From IMG/VR virus record IMGVR_UViG_3300037843_000150, positions 1 to 33,550 of that record: DNA of 33,550 nucleotides, one strand, 5' to 3'. The notes below the pieces were generated by a model. The model ran no database searches and had not been told where the DNA came from. It worked only from the letters and a program-made list of their open reading frames with translations. Source of the DNA: a virus. Of this stretch, positions 7,631-14,743 are shown one piece after another. The position numbers and the translations under genes were made by a program. The first letter of the stretch is position 1, and each line of letters starts with the position of its first letter.

Positions 7631-8732
7631 ATGAATCCGTTTCCATTTCCGGAGCGTGGTTCTTGGCTTCCAGGTCCATCGTATATCCTTCGGGGCCCAT
7701 GCGCCTCGAGACAGTCACCGGCCAGTATGTTTGATCGTAAGCAGTGCCCGTTCCGCTCACCTGGACAAGCACCCGCGTATTTAAAAGATTATCTCCCGGC
7801 AGGGTCGCGCTGAGTGTCATCTCGTTTTGGATGATGCCCTTCAGCCGTTCTTTCGCCCGCGTGTTCGCCTGGGCCTGTGAGAGACCCGGTTCATTGTACA
7901 AGTAATTGAGCGTTCCGACTGCGTTCGGCCTCGTCGCCGTAGCCTGGCCGGTCATTTTTGCCTTCATTTTCGAGTTCCAGGAGCGGATGGTTACCTGGGT
8001 ATTTTTTTGCGAAAGCATATTATTGCGTGTGAAGCGAAGCCGCATGGCGTTTGCCTGCGGGAAACCCTGCCGGGCGCTCCTGGGGAGCCACTGGATCAGA
8101 TAGATGCCCGTGTCTGAACTGTCCTGCGACTTGAAGCGCAGGGTGTTCCCATCCACCCAGACGTTATAGCCGTAATCATCCGCGAGCTCGGATAGGAGGT
8201 CCCATTCGCTCGATGCGTTGTTCAGCCGGGCGTAATCTATTTCGTAAAACGTCCCGTCCAAACCGCCCGTACTATCGACGTCCGGAGTAAGGCCGTGGCG
8301 GCCGGCAATCGTTGTCGCGATCTGCGACGCCGTCTGGTTTAAAAAATTCTCGCTGGTCTTCGTGTCGATCATTTCCGACGTGAGGTCCCGGCCGGAAAGC
8401 TCGATTATATTTTGCTCCGGATCGTATGATTGCCGGTCGCAGTTGCCGAGTATCAAACTCGTCAGCTCGGCGGCGGAGAAGCTGTTCGGATTTTGAGGAA
8501 ATCCGGCGAATATCTGCACCTGGATTTTGCCCTGAGCCGTCAGCCAGCCGGCGTTTTGGCTCGCGGGGAGCTTCCCGCAGGCGTAAGTCACCCGGAAGGT
8601 GTCTGCTTGCCGGTGGGTATTATTATTCACGTCCCACTCGACCCAGCCGGGCAGCGCCGCCCCGTTCACCTGGACAATGGCCCGAGGCAGCCGGAGGGCG
8701 TTTTTCAATGGGACCGGATTTATCGCTGACAT
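7629..8732 (-). CDS. Baseplate hub protein (late control D / Mu gp44-like)
   Basis: This 367-residue protein is a hub of the gp27/gpD/Mu gp44 fold. It opens with PRAIVQVNGAALPGWVEWDV, then TFRVTYACGKLP and GKIQVQIFAGF. IIELSGRDLTSEMIDTKTSENFLNQTASQIA is the typical phage hub stretch before the second barrel, followed by SEWDLLSELADDYGYNVWVDGNTLRF. The C-terminus carries VLVQVSGTGTAYDQTYWPV. It should form the trimeric hub beneath the spike. The ATG has AAAAGG directly after the end of the family A arm. Position between the N-like and spike genes agrees with Mu order. Confidence 0.85.
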   Translation of the reverse strand: MSAINPVPLKNALRLPRAIVQVNGAALPGWVEWDVNNNTHRQADTFRVTYACGKLPASQNAGWLTAQGKIQVQIFAGFPQNPNSFSAAELTSLILGNCDRQSYDPEQNIIELSGRDLTSEMIDTKTSENFLNQTASQIATTIAGRHGLTPDVDSTGGLDGTFYEIDYARLNNASSEWDLLSELADDYGYNVWVDGNTLRFKSQDSSDTGIYLIQWLPRSARQGFPQANAMRLRFTRNNMLSQKNTQVTIRSWNSKMKAKMTGQATATRPNAVGTLNYLYNEPGLSQAQANTRAKERLKGIIQNEMTLSATLPGDNLLNTRVLVQVSGTGTAYDQTYWPVTVSRRMGPEGYTMDLEAKNHAPEMETDS

Positions 8733-8743
8733 TCAAGATCCTT

Positions 8744-8882
8744 TTCACCACGAAGAACACGAAGAGCACGAAGAGTTCCCGTCGCGAGGCGATAGAACCA
8801 AAAGGAATTATTTTTTTTATGTGTTCCCACTTTTGCTTTCCTTCGTGCGCCTTCACCGCGCTTCGCTCCCTCTTCGTGGTGA
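8744..8882. repeat. Family A inverted repeat element
   Basis: Left arm: CACGAAGAA/CACGAAGAG nonamers (8744-8775). Right arm: 8840-8882. The right arm is interrupted by CACCGCGCTTCGCTCC, which also interrupts the right arm at 13170-13214. The loop contains TTCCCACTTTTGC. It lies between the LysM-like tail protein and hub genes, ending next to the hub gene's Shine-Dalgarno. Confidence 0.85.
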
Positions 8883-8887
8883 ATGCT

Positions 8888-9838
8888 TTAGCTTTCCAGC
8901 ACTCCATCGTTCGTATCGGACACGCTTGGCACAGTCAAATTCGCGATCCCCTGGATGACCGGATCGACCAGGGCGTTTGCCGCCGCGATCGTGCTCCAGG
9001 CCTGTGCCTGCCCGTATGTGGCTGCCGCCAGGGAGAAAAGATCACCTCCAGCCATAAGCACCAGCGCGCTCGTCTGCGATACGGCCCCGACGTTCGCCTG
9101 TATTCTGCCGAGCATCCCCGCAAGCGATACGAGCGCCTGCATTTGATTCATGGCCGTTATCGCCGCCGCAATGGCCGCCGAGGTCACAAGAGGAAGCGTC
9201 CCCGCCGCTGCGATCCCGGTATTCGCCCCGATCGCTGCTTCGGCTGTAACCTGGAGGGCAATCACACGCGCCTGCACGGCGGCAAGCGACTGAGTGACAA
9301 CCGCCGCGGCGCTCGCGGCAAGGTTCACAAAGCTGGCCACGCCGGCGACTGCCGTCTGAAACGTGCCCCAAAGCCCGGTCAGGACCGAATCGTTCACAAC
9401 GGCCACCTGGGCCGTGGCCGTCGTCATGTCCGCAGAAATCTGATCGTCAAGCCCCGTATTTTGAACCTGGGGCACGGGGGCCGAGAGGTTATCGACAACA
9501 ATGCACCGGATCCGGTAAGGGATCTGGTAAAATCGCTGATATGCGGGATGAAATTCTTCGATTGTCACCGAATAGGCAAGCCTTCCCCAGGTAAGAGAAA
9601 GGGCATTTCCCTGCACGCGCAGATAATCGAGATGAAGCGCCCGGTCCATCGCGTCCGGCCCCTGGATGAGGCCGTTCCAATCGAGGTCCTTTTCGCGCCG
9701 GCCGAGAGCATCCACCTGGCGCCCGCCGCCGATTAGCTCATGTACTGCGAGCCTTTGCTGGCCTCCGAAGATGATTTCTTCCGGGATTTCCATGTCCCGA
9801 AAGATAAAATCTCCAAGCTGCAAAGTCGTATCAGGCAT
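8888..9838 (-). CDS. Tail/baseplate protein with C-terminal LysM-like segment (Mu gpN position)
   Basis: This 316-residue protein lies between tape measure and hub genes, where Mu encodes N. The N-terminal third (LQLGDFIFRDMEIPEEI, ELIGGGRQVDALGRREKDLDWNG, GNALSLTWGRLAYSVTIEEF) resembles baseplate proteins that bind the tube end. The middle is very Ala-rich. The end, GGDLFSLAAATYGQAQAW followed by IAAANALVDPVIQG, fits a LysM-type tail-X module. The ATG at 9838 has GTGAAAGG upstream; the preceding TTG at 9841 is less well spaced. Domain assignments are from pattern only. Confidence 0.7.
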   Translation of the reverse strand: MPDTTLQLGDFIFRDMEIPEEIIFGGQQRLAVHELIGGGRQVDALGRREKDLDWNGLIQGPDAMDRALHLDYLRVQGNALSLTWGRLAYSVTIEEFHPAYQRFYQIPYRIRCIVVDNLSAPVPQVQNTGLDDQISADMTTATAQVAVVNDSVLTGLWGTFQTAVAGVASFVNLAASAAAVVTQSLAAVQARVIALQVTAEAAIGANTGIAAAGTLPLVTSAAIAAAITAMNQMQALVSLAGMLGRIQANVGAVSQTSALVLMAGGDLFSLAAATYGQAQAWSTIAAANALVDPVIQGIANLTVPSVSDTNDGVLES

Positions 9839-9849
9839 CAAAAGAACCT

Positions 9850-9880
9850 TTCACGCGAAGACGCGAAGACGCGAAGGGAA
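9850..9880. repeat. Family C half-element downstream of the Tat protein gene
   Basis: Three tandem ACGCGAAG units in the left-arm orientation have no complementary family C arm before the next gene. The unmatched family A arm on the other side of the Tat gene (10349-10380) makes this look like two different hairpins fused around a cargo gene. Confidence 0.8.
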
Positions 9881-9891
9881 ATAGCATCCCA

Positions 9892-10341
9892 TTAAAAACT
9901 CCACCCATACTTCAGCCATTTTTCAGTACTTGTATAATTCAAGTGACGAATAGCCTCTTCTACTGTTTCGCCAAATCGACGCGTCCGAATATAGGTTTGC
10001 ACATTGGGATATTTCGCCCTGTTCTCTGGATGCCCCCAGATGTCGGGTGGGTATTCATTTCTCAGAACTGCAAAATCGAAGTCATAACCCTTTGCGACCG
10101 CTGATGGATATCGCCCGCAGATATCCAAGACAATTGGATATCCAAGGCCATCCCAAGATCCGACTTCCAGTACAATTGGTGAGCCTAATGGTCCTGGATA
10201 AGGATGGTGGCCGATGTAATCGACGGCCTCTCCGACATTTACATATGGCATGCGTGTCGCAGAAAAAGCGGAGACGGGAATTTGAGCTGCCACCGTTGCG
10301 GCAGCCAAAGCTTTTAAAAATTGCCGTCTTGTTATGTCCAC
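9892..10341 (-). CDS. Small protein with Tat signal peptide, unknown function
   Basis: With GTG at 10341 as start, this 149-residue protein begins MDITRRQFLKALAAATVA. This is a twin-arginine signal (TRRQFLK), a hydrophobic core and a likely cleavage site near AFSA. The mature part has GEAVDYIGHHPYPGP, EVGSWDGLGYPIVLD, DFDFAVLRNEYPPDIWG and RTRRFGETVEEAIRHLN. I recognise no enzyme family. An upstream TTG (10401) would prepend a peptide encoded by a family A repeat and bury the signal, so it is rejected. GGGAGCAGG precedes the GTG. It sits among tail genes but looks like a cargo gene whose product acts in the host periplasm. Confidence 0.7.
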   Translation of the reverse strand: MDITRRQFLKALAAATVAAQIPVSAFSATRMPYVNVGEAVDYIGHHPYPGPLGSPIVLEVGSWDGLGYPIVLDICGRYPSAVAKGYDFDFAVLRNEYPPDIWGHPENRAKYPNVQTYIRTRRFGETVEEAIRHLNYTSTEKWLKYGWSF

Positions 10342-10348
10342 CCCTGCT

Positions 10349-10380
10349 CCCTTCGTGCTCTTCGTATCCTTCGTGGTGGA
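10349..10380. repeat. Family A half-element upstream of the Tat protein gene
   Basis: This is a right-arm orientation CTTCGTGCT/CTTCGTATC/CTTCGTGGTG tandem without a family A left arm. It lies between the tape measure stop (10388) and the GTG of the Tat protein. Confidence 0.8.
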
Positions 10381-10387
10381 TCTCTTC

Positions 10388-12223
10388 TCAACCCAGGCCA
10401 ACGGTCGGCGCGCCGTACGTATAATCCGGATAGCCGCCGCCGAGCGCCCTGGTCGATTCCTTCACCTGGTGGTCGGTTACCGCCTCGGCCACCTTTCGCC
10501 CATCGATGTTTATCGTACTATGCACCTGCACGCTCTGGCTGCCGCCGCCGCGCGTATAGTTGCTCGCGTAGCTTTTGCCGGTGGCCAGGCTGCTGTGCTC
10601 GTCCGGATGGGCGCCCCTGATTGTCGCATCAGGCGGACCTCCGGACCGGTGCGGACCGGTATGCCATGTCTGCCCCAGATCGCGCTTCGTCTGGTCCCAC
10701 CAATTGCCGAAGGCTGCCTGATCGCGGCGCCACTTCGCCTGCACCTTGTCCCAATTCGAATAAATGGCGACCGCCGCAGCCCCCAGGGCCACAAGCGCTC
10801 CCACTATGGCAAGAACAGGCGCGGCCACGGTCCCGGCCGTCCCAGCCAGGAGACCCAGCGCCCCGGTCACTCCTCCCAGGTATTTCAGGAGGGCCAGTCC
10901 CATGAGGACTTTCCCGAAGATCACGAGCGCCCCGCCGAGTCCGCCGAGAGTGTAAACGATCAGTCTTGCCTGGGCCGACACTTCCGGGCCGCCTTTGCCC
11001 AGGTGTTCGATCAGTTCCGCCAGGCGCGCATTGAAAAAGCTGAGGCCTTTTCCCACTTCCGGGAGCGTCTTTTCACCCAGGAGCGTGAGGATGCTCTTCA
11101 TGTTCGTCTGCGCGTTGATCGCCTTCTGCCATACGGATTCATCGGCGAATTTGCCTTGAATTTCGGCGTTTCCGGGCAGCATTTTGAATTCCTGCAGGAG
11201 CGATTTCATCTGCTCCAGCGCTGCCGGGTTAGACAAGAGAGAAGCAATTCTGCCGCCTTGCACGCCGAAAGCGTGTTGAAAATTCTTCATGATATCCTGG
11301 CGGGCGATGGCTTCGGACTTGGTCGCAAACTCGCGTCCGAGGTACGTGCTGAGCTGCATCATCCATTTTTCGACGCTGAATTTGCCTTTATCGAATATTG
11401 TCGAATGGCCGCTTTCATCGATAAATCCCATTGCGGCCAGTGCTTCGGCGCTCTTGCCTCGGAGCAGCCCGGAGCCGAAAACGCCCGGGATCGTCCGCGT
11501 CATGGCGGCAAGAAGATTGGTTCCGCCTCTCGATCCCGCAAAGCCCATCCGGTTTAAGAGCGCCGTCATGAGGACTATCTGATCGTCGCTTATGCCGAGC
11601 GCCGTCTTGCCGACCCCCTGGGAGTATTTGAGAGCGTGCCCGACTTCGGTGAGGCTGCCCGGCGTAATAAGCGAAGCGCGGGTGAGAAGATCGAGATATT
11701 TCGTCAATTCCGCCGGCGTATAATGCTGCGCCGTATGCGCCAGGCGCACGGCCTCGACAACCGACTGCTGGGGAGGCATCCCTTTGAGCACATATTGTGC
11801 ATCGGCGAACTTTGCAAAAACGGGGATGAGGTCCGTGATTTGAGATACGGTGAGTTTATTGCTCGTGGCCAGGGTTTTCGCCATCTGAGCGACCTGGACG
11901 TTGGAAAAGGTCGTAACGCCGGTCACCTTCATAATGGCCGCCTCGAGGCGAGTCATTTCACCTACGCTGCCCTTGGTGACCGCTTGGATCCCGATCATCT
12001 GCCGTTGCAGTTCGGCCGCGCTCGATACGGCGGATTTAAAGCCGTGCACCATCTTGGTCCCGAAGTTCTCGATCATGCGGCCGGCCATCATCTGCGCGAA
12101 TACATTGCCTATCTTCTGCACCTGGCCGCTCAGGCCGGTGAGCTGCCCGGATATGGTCATGAGACCGGGAGAGACCTGGTTTTTGAGGCCTATCGTGACC
12201 ATTACCTGGTACGCTGTAGGCAA
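10388..12223 (-). CDS. Tail tape measure protein
   Basis: This 611-residue protein is the largest of the tail block. The N-terminal third is helical (LTGLSGQVQKIGNVFAQMMA, SSAAELQRQMIGIQAVTKG) and leads into a TP901-type core (FSNVQVAQMAKTLATSNKL). A hydrophobic stretch at about 425-500 (LGGLGGALVIFGKVLMGLALL, LGLLAGTAGTVAAPVLAIVGALVALGAAAVAIYS; described in parts) is the usual membrane-interacting part. It sets tail length and is ejected at infection. The start is TTG with TGGAGAA eight bases upstream; no ATG is better placed. It lies after the chaperone and tail completion genes, as in Mu. Confidence 0.85.
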   Translation of the reverse strand: MPTAYQVMVTIGLKNQVSPGLMTISGQLTGLSGQVQKIGNVFAQMMAGRMIENFGTKMVHGFKSAVSSAAELQRQMIGIQAVTKGSVGEMTRLEAAIMKVTGVTTFSNVQVAQMAKTLATSNKLTVSQITDLIPVFAKFADAQYVLKGMPPQQSVVEAVRLAHTAQHYTPAELTKYLDLLTRASLITPGSLTEVGHALKYSQGVGKTALGISDDQIVLMTALLNRMGFAGSRGGTNLLAAMTRTIPGVFGSGLLRGKSAEALAAMGFIDESGHSTIFDKGKFSVEKWMMQLSTYLGREFATKSEAIARQDIMKNFQHAFGVQGGRIASLLSNPAALEQMKSLLQEFKMLPGNAEIQGKFADESVWQKAINAQTNMKSILTLLGEKTLPEVGKGLSFFNARLAELIEHLGKGGPEVSAQARLIVYTLGGLGGALVIFGKVLMGLALLKYLGGVTGALGLLAGTAGTVAAPVLAIVGALVALGAAAVAIYSNWDKVQAKWRRDQAAFGNWWDQTKRDLGQTWHTGPHRSGGPPDATIRGAHPDEHSSLATGKSYASNYTRGGGSQSVQVHSTINIDGRKVAEAVTDHQVKESTRALGGGYPDYTYGAPTVGLG

Positions 12224-12229
12224 TTTAAA

Positions 12230-12376
12230 TTCTCCATTTAGGAATTTGGGGATTTAGGAATGAACCCTCACTTCATTCGGATTCGCGTTGAACATTTCAA
12301 CCCATGTGAAGCGATTTAAGTTTGGCGTCCGATCTTTTGTGAGGACGCAATTCCTCAATCCCTCAATTCCTCAATT
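12230..12376. repeat. Family E element with an F element nested inside
   Basis: E left arm (12235-12261) and E right arm (12349-12374) flank a complete F element (12262-12348). F begins GAACCCTCAC and ends GTGAGGACGC, and contains the hairpin GTTGAACATTTCAAC. The order E-F-E means F sits in the loop of E. The mirror arrangement occurs at 22122-22290. Confidence 0.85.
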
Positions 12377-12482
12377 ATTTTATCTTGCTAAGCAAAGACA
12401 CCCCAATCGCCAGGCCGATCATGAGAAAAAACGTCGCGCCAACTCCAAGCGTGCACAAGGGCAGTGTAATCATTTCACCCAT
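12375..12482 (-). CDS. Single-span membrane peptide, 35 aa
   Basis: This small frame reads MGEMITLPLCTLGVGATFF and then LMIGLAIGVSLLSKIK. It has one hydrophobic span of about 20 residues, ending in a basic tail. It lies 17 bases after the tail completion gene and before the E[F] repeat. The Shine-Dalgarno is uncertain (GGAG 15 bases upstream, or GGGTGA before the second ATG at 12473). The sequence around its start resembles family L heptamers. It could be a small holin-like or accessory peptide; function unknown. Confidence 0.45.
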   Translation of the reverse strand: MGEMITLPLCTLGVGATFFLMIGLAIGVSLLSKIK

Positions 12483-12495
12483 CACCCATTACCCG
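12469..12495. repeat. Family L heptamer repeat
   Basis: Units of TAATGGG/TGATGGG type (seen here as CACCCAT and CACCCAT TACCC) overlap the start of the 35-residue peptide gene. A longer relative lies at 23487-23555. Confidence 0.55.
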
Positions 12496-12499
12496 GCTC

Positions 12500-13036
12500 C
12501 TAAAAGGACCAATCATATCCAAGGGTCGAGTGGGCCTCGACCATGCGCGAGAGCGTAGCAATAGTTCCGTCCGGCAACGTCTTCGTCAGCGTCTCTCTTA
12601 TAAATCCGCCCGTTGCCGCGTGGCCTAATATGGCATCGATATTTTTGAGATTATTCATTAGCGCCGGCCCCAGGACTGGGCGCATGGGCATCTTGCTCGT
12701 GCCGAATTCATGATAAACCATGACTTCGCTGTCTGAGCCGATAGTGGCTATATCGTTTTCCACTTCGTGGCTGATCGAGTCCCGGAGCGCTCCCGTGCGC
12801 CAGAGCGGATTGTCCGGAGGTGAGTATCCGAGTTTTTCTTTCTGCTCCAGCGTGCTTTCGGCAAGCGGCGCCCAGGCCGGAAAAGGATATGCTTCCGGCT
12901 GATATTCGCCGATTTCGGCTTTGGCAGTCTGCTCCACAATCTGCGCGCAAAGCTCCAGGCCCAAGTGCGATTGCTTGCCCTTCTCCGCGCAGTGGGTGAG
13001 GTAAACGGCAAATCCTTCCAGATCAAAAACTTCCAT
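12500..13036 (-). CDS. Tail completion / virion morphogenesis protein (HK97 gp10 or Mu gpG-like)
   Basis: This 178-residue protein carries the family pattern: YPFPAWAPLAESTLEQKEKLG, then PLWRTGALRDSISHEV, then SDSEVMVYHEFGTSKMPMRPVLGPA. The L.RTG.L..SI and YHEFGT...P.RP blocks are typical of gp10/gpG-like tail completion proteins. It probably works at the head-proximal tail end. Here it lies between chaperone and tape measure, unlike Mu, where G is next to F in the head block, so its place in this cluster is unusual. The ATG is preceded by GAGAAAGG at the end of the family A arm. Confidence 0.8.
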   Translation of the reverse strand: MEVFDLEGFAVYLTHCAEKGKQSHLGLELCAQIVEQTAKAEIGEYQPEAYPFPAWAPLAESTLEQKEKLGYSPPDNPLWRTGALRDSISHEVENDIATIGSDSEVMVYHEFGTSKMPMRPVLGPALMNNLKNIDAILGHAATGGFIRETLTKTLPDGTIATLSRMVEAHSTLGYDWSF

Positions 13037-13049
13037 TATGCAAAGCCTT

Positions 13050-13214
13050 TCTCACCACGAAGAGCACGAAGAACACGAAGAAAATATAGAATCACCACTT
13101 TGGCGATAAAGAGCTGCTCCGATCGAGCGACCTGGTGATGCTTTTTTGAAGAAGTTTTCCCACTTTTGCCTTTCCTTTGTGCTCTTCACCGCGCTGCGCT
13201 CCTCCTTCGTGGTG
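13050..13214. repeat. Family A inverted repeat element with long loop
   Basis: Left arm nonamers (13050-13081) pair with the right arm (13170-13214). The right arm is interrupted by CACCGCGCTGCGCTCC as at 8840-8882. The loop holds ATCACCACTTTGGCG and TTCCCACTTTTGCC, close to the loop at 4992-5088. Confidence 0.85.
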
Positions 13215-13219
13215 AAATA

Positions 13220-13782
13220 TCATTCGCCCGCTGGCGGCTTAACGAAATCCATCCTGTCCAAATCGAACTTATGCCCTTCCATTTCACTGAACATTATCGC
13301 AAACGCCCTTGCGCTTAGCGGGTTGAGCAGGAACGCCTCGTCGAGCCGAAGGCCGTTTTTCACGAGCCACAGCCTCTCTCTTACGCGGTCGTCCCGGAGT
13401 AGTTTTTTAGTAATTCCTCGTCGATGGAAAATTTCGCCTGGTGTTTCACGGCAACCGGCATGAGCGCCTTTATGCCTTCATTGCCGAGCTGCTTTAAGAC
13501 CACGCGCATCTGCGGCCTGGTCCTGGGCACCACAATTATCACATCATCTATCTGCGCCACGTATAAGGTCATCCGGGCCATCGAGGACGTCGCCGGGTTC
13601 CCGGCTTCGTTCCCGCCGATCGCGGCCATGAGTTCATATTCCTCCAGGATATCAGGGATCCGCGTCCGGATCTTCCGGCCCAGGTCGTCGGTTATTAACT
13701 CCGTATCGCCCGAAGGCTTGATGACCGTGGTTTTCTCTTCCTCCACCGGCGCCGTTCCCGTATCGTGCATTGTGACTTTCAT
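13220..13782 (-). CDS. Tail assembly chaperone, long form made by programmed -1 frameshift
   Basis: The short frame encodes 133 residues (stop at 13381-13383). At codons CTA AAA AAC (residues 125-127) it contains A AAA AAC (13408-13402), a canonical X XXY YYZ slippery heptamer. A Shine-Dalgarno-like GAGGA lies six bases upstream. In the -1 frame the reading continues LLRDDRVRERLWLVKNG, LRLDEAFLLNPLSARAFAIM, FSEMEGHKFDLDRMDFVKP to a stop at 13220, giving a fusion of 187 residues. This matches the lambda G/GT arrangement and the frameshifting chaperones of Mu and P2, which lie between tube and tape measure. The downstream part has no good start of its own. Confidence 0.82.
13381..13782 (-). CDS. 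Tail assembly chaperone, short form
   Basis: This is the unshifted 133-residue product (MKVTMHDTGTAPVEEEKTTV to KNYSGTTA). It is acidic at the start, with DLGRKIRTRIPDILEEYELMAAIGG and ARMTLYVAQIDDVIIVVPRT in the middle, a pattern of phage tail tube/tape-measure assembly chaperones. The ATG overlaps the stop of the preceding gene (13779-14174) in ATGA form, with AAGGGAGAA upstream, so the two are translationally coupled. The short:long ratio would be set by the slippery site at 13402-13408. Confidence 0.78.
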   Translation of the reverse strand: MKVTMHDTGTAPVEEEKTTVIKPSGDTELITDDLGRKIRTRIPDILEEYELMAAIGGNEAGNPATSSMARMTLYVAQIDDVIIVVPRTRPQMRVVLKQLGNEGIKALMPVAVKHQAKFSIDEELLKNYSGTTA

Positions 13783-14174
13783 TCGTAGGTTCTCCCTTCA
13801 CAATCATCGCTGATTATTCCGTCCCGGATCCATCCGTGATATGCCCCAAGGATATTGATGCTCGGAGATACCGTGATTAATGGCGGTTCTCCTGTCACTT
13901 CCCAACCTTCATAAAAAACCCTGTCATGATTCCAGCACATGCCATCCACGCAAAAGACTTCTTTGCATGGCATCCAGACCAGAACCGGTTCGCGGCGGGT
14001 ATTGTGTTGCTTGTAAAAATCGGAAAGCCTGGGCGATTTCGACATCATGAACGGCCAATCGAGATAGCCGGCCGCGTCTCGGAACAGCTCAGAATGAAAC
14101 CACATATCCCCGATCCGGAGATCCATTCCAATCATCCCCTTCCGCCATTCAATCAGCCTGCATGCCCAAGGCAT
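13779..14174 (-). CDS. DUF6527-like protein, function unknown
   Basis: This protein of up to 131 residues contains LVWMPCKEVFCVDGMCWNHD, then GWEVTGEPPLITVSPSINIL and AYHGWIRDGII. The sequence ending in TVSPSIN...YHGWxxDGxI resembles the family I know as DUF6527, small proteins with conserved Cys/His residues seen in phages and near bacterial ubiquitin-like gene sets; this assignment is from memory. The ATG at 14174 has GGAGG four bases upstream; an alternative at 14126 with AAGGGG would remove 16 residues. It is coupled to the chaperone by an ATGA overlap but is not part of the standard Mu tail set. Confidence 0.55.
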   Translation of the reverse strand: MPWACRLIEWRKGMIGMDLRIGDMWFHSELFRDAAGYLDWPFMMSKSPRLSDFYKQHNTRREPVLVWMPCKEVFCVDGMCWNHDRVFYEGWEVTGEPPLITVSPSINILGAYHGWIRDGIISDDCEGRTYE

Positions 14175-14182
14175 TTCCCCTC

Positions 14183-14217
14183 CGCTCAGTCCTCAGTCCT
14201 CAGTCCTCAGTCCTGCT
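14183..14217. repeat. Family G heptamer repeat
   Basis: Four tandem copies of CAGTCCT (GACTGAG-type on the minus strand) fill the short gap between the tail tube stop and the Shine-Dalgarno of the DUF6527-like gene. No inverted partner is present here. Confidence 0.85.
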
Positions 14218-14219
14218 CT

Positions 14220-14651
14220 TTACGCCGTCTTAAGCCGCCTGATCGCCACCCAGCTTATGTCCAGCTTGACCGTTTTGTCGCCTTCCCAGGAGCCGGCGTT
14301 GTCGTATTTGAGCAAGACGCCGGGATATACATATTGGACAATGCTCCCGTTGGGGTTCTGGATTGTCTCCTGGATCATGCACGGCTGCTCCGGGACCCCG
14401 AGGTAATAGTTCGCCTCGAGTTGCGCGAAATAATCATCCAATACGCTGTCCTGGCGCTCGTATTCGAACTTGCCGCTCCAGCCGTCGAAAAAGCGCACGT
14501 GCCTCGTTATGCCGTCCAGGCCTTTGACCTTTATTTCCGTCATGTCGGCCTTGGACGAAAAATGAGTAACGAGACTCGAGATCAGCGGACCTCCCGGCGT
14601 CTGGATAACCAGGCTGACGTCCCGCCCTACACTGAAATTATTGATCGGCAT
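14220..14651 (-). CDS. Tail tube protein
   Basis: This 143-residue protein directly follows the sheath gene, as contractile tail tubes do. Its sequence is beta-rich (MPINNFSVGRDVSLVIQTPG, TEIKVKGLDGITRHVRFFDG, WSGKFEYERQDSVLDDYFAQ), with an end of GDKTVKLDISWVAIRRLKTA. The size is in the usual range for Mu M-like and other tube subunits. It forms hexameric rings inside the sheath. The ATG has AGGAGAA upstream. The call rests on position, size and pattern. Confidence 0.82.
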   Translation of the reverse strand: MPINNFSVGRDVSLVIQTPGGPLISSLVTHFSSKADMTEIKVKGLDGITRHVRFFDGWSGKFEYERQDSVLDDYFAQLEANYYLGVPEQPCMIQETIQNPNGSIVQYVYPGVLLKYDNAGSWEGDKTVKLDISWVAIRRLKTA

Positions 14652-14663
14652 TTTATTCTCCTG

Positions 14664-14739
14664 AAAATTTAGGAATTTAAGAATTTAGGAATTTAGGAAT
14701 TCAATTCTTCAATCCCTCAATTCCTTAATCCCTCAATTC
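14664..14739. repeat. Family E inverted repeat element
   Basis: GAATTTAA/GAATTTAG octamers (14671-14701) face CAATTCTT, CAATCCCT and CAATTCCT units (14702-14738), with almost no loop. It separates the sheath and tube genes. Confidence 0.85.
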
Positions 14740-14743
14740 GCCC

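Noticed and set aside
10342-10401. N-terminal extension of the Tat protein from a TTG
   Set aside because: The extra residues are the translation of a family A arm and would bury the signal peptide; GTG at 10341 fits better.
14183-14217. CRISPR-like array
   Set aside because: The repeats are directly adjacent heptamers without spacers. Nothing in the window shows repeat-spacer spacing or cas genes.
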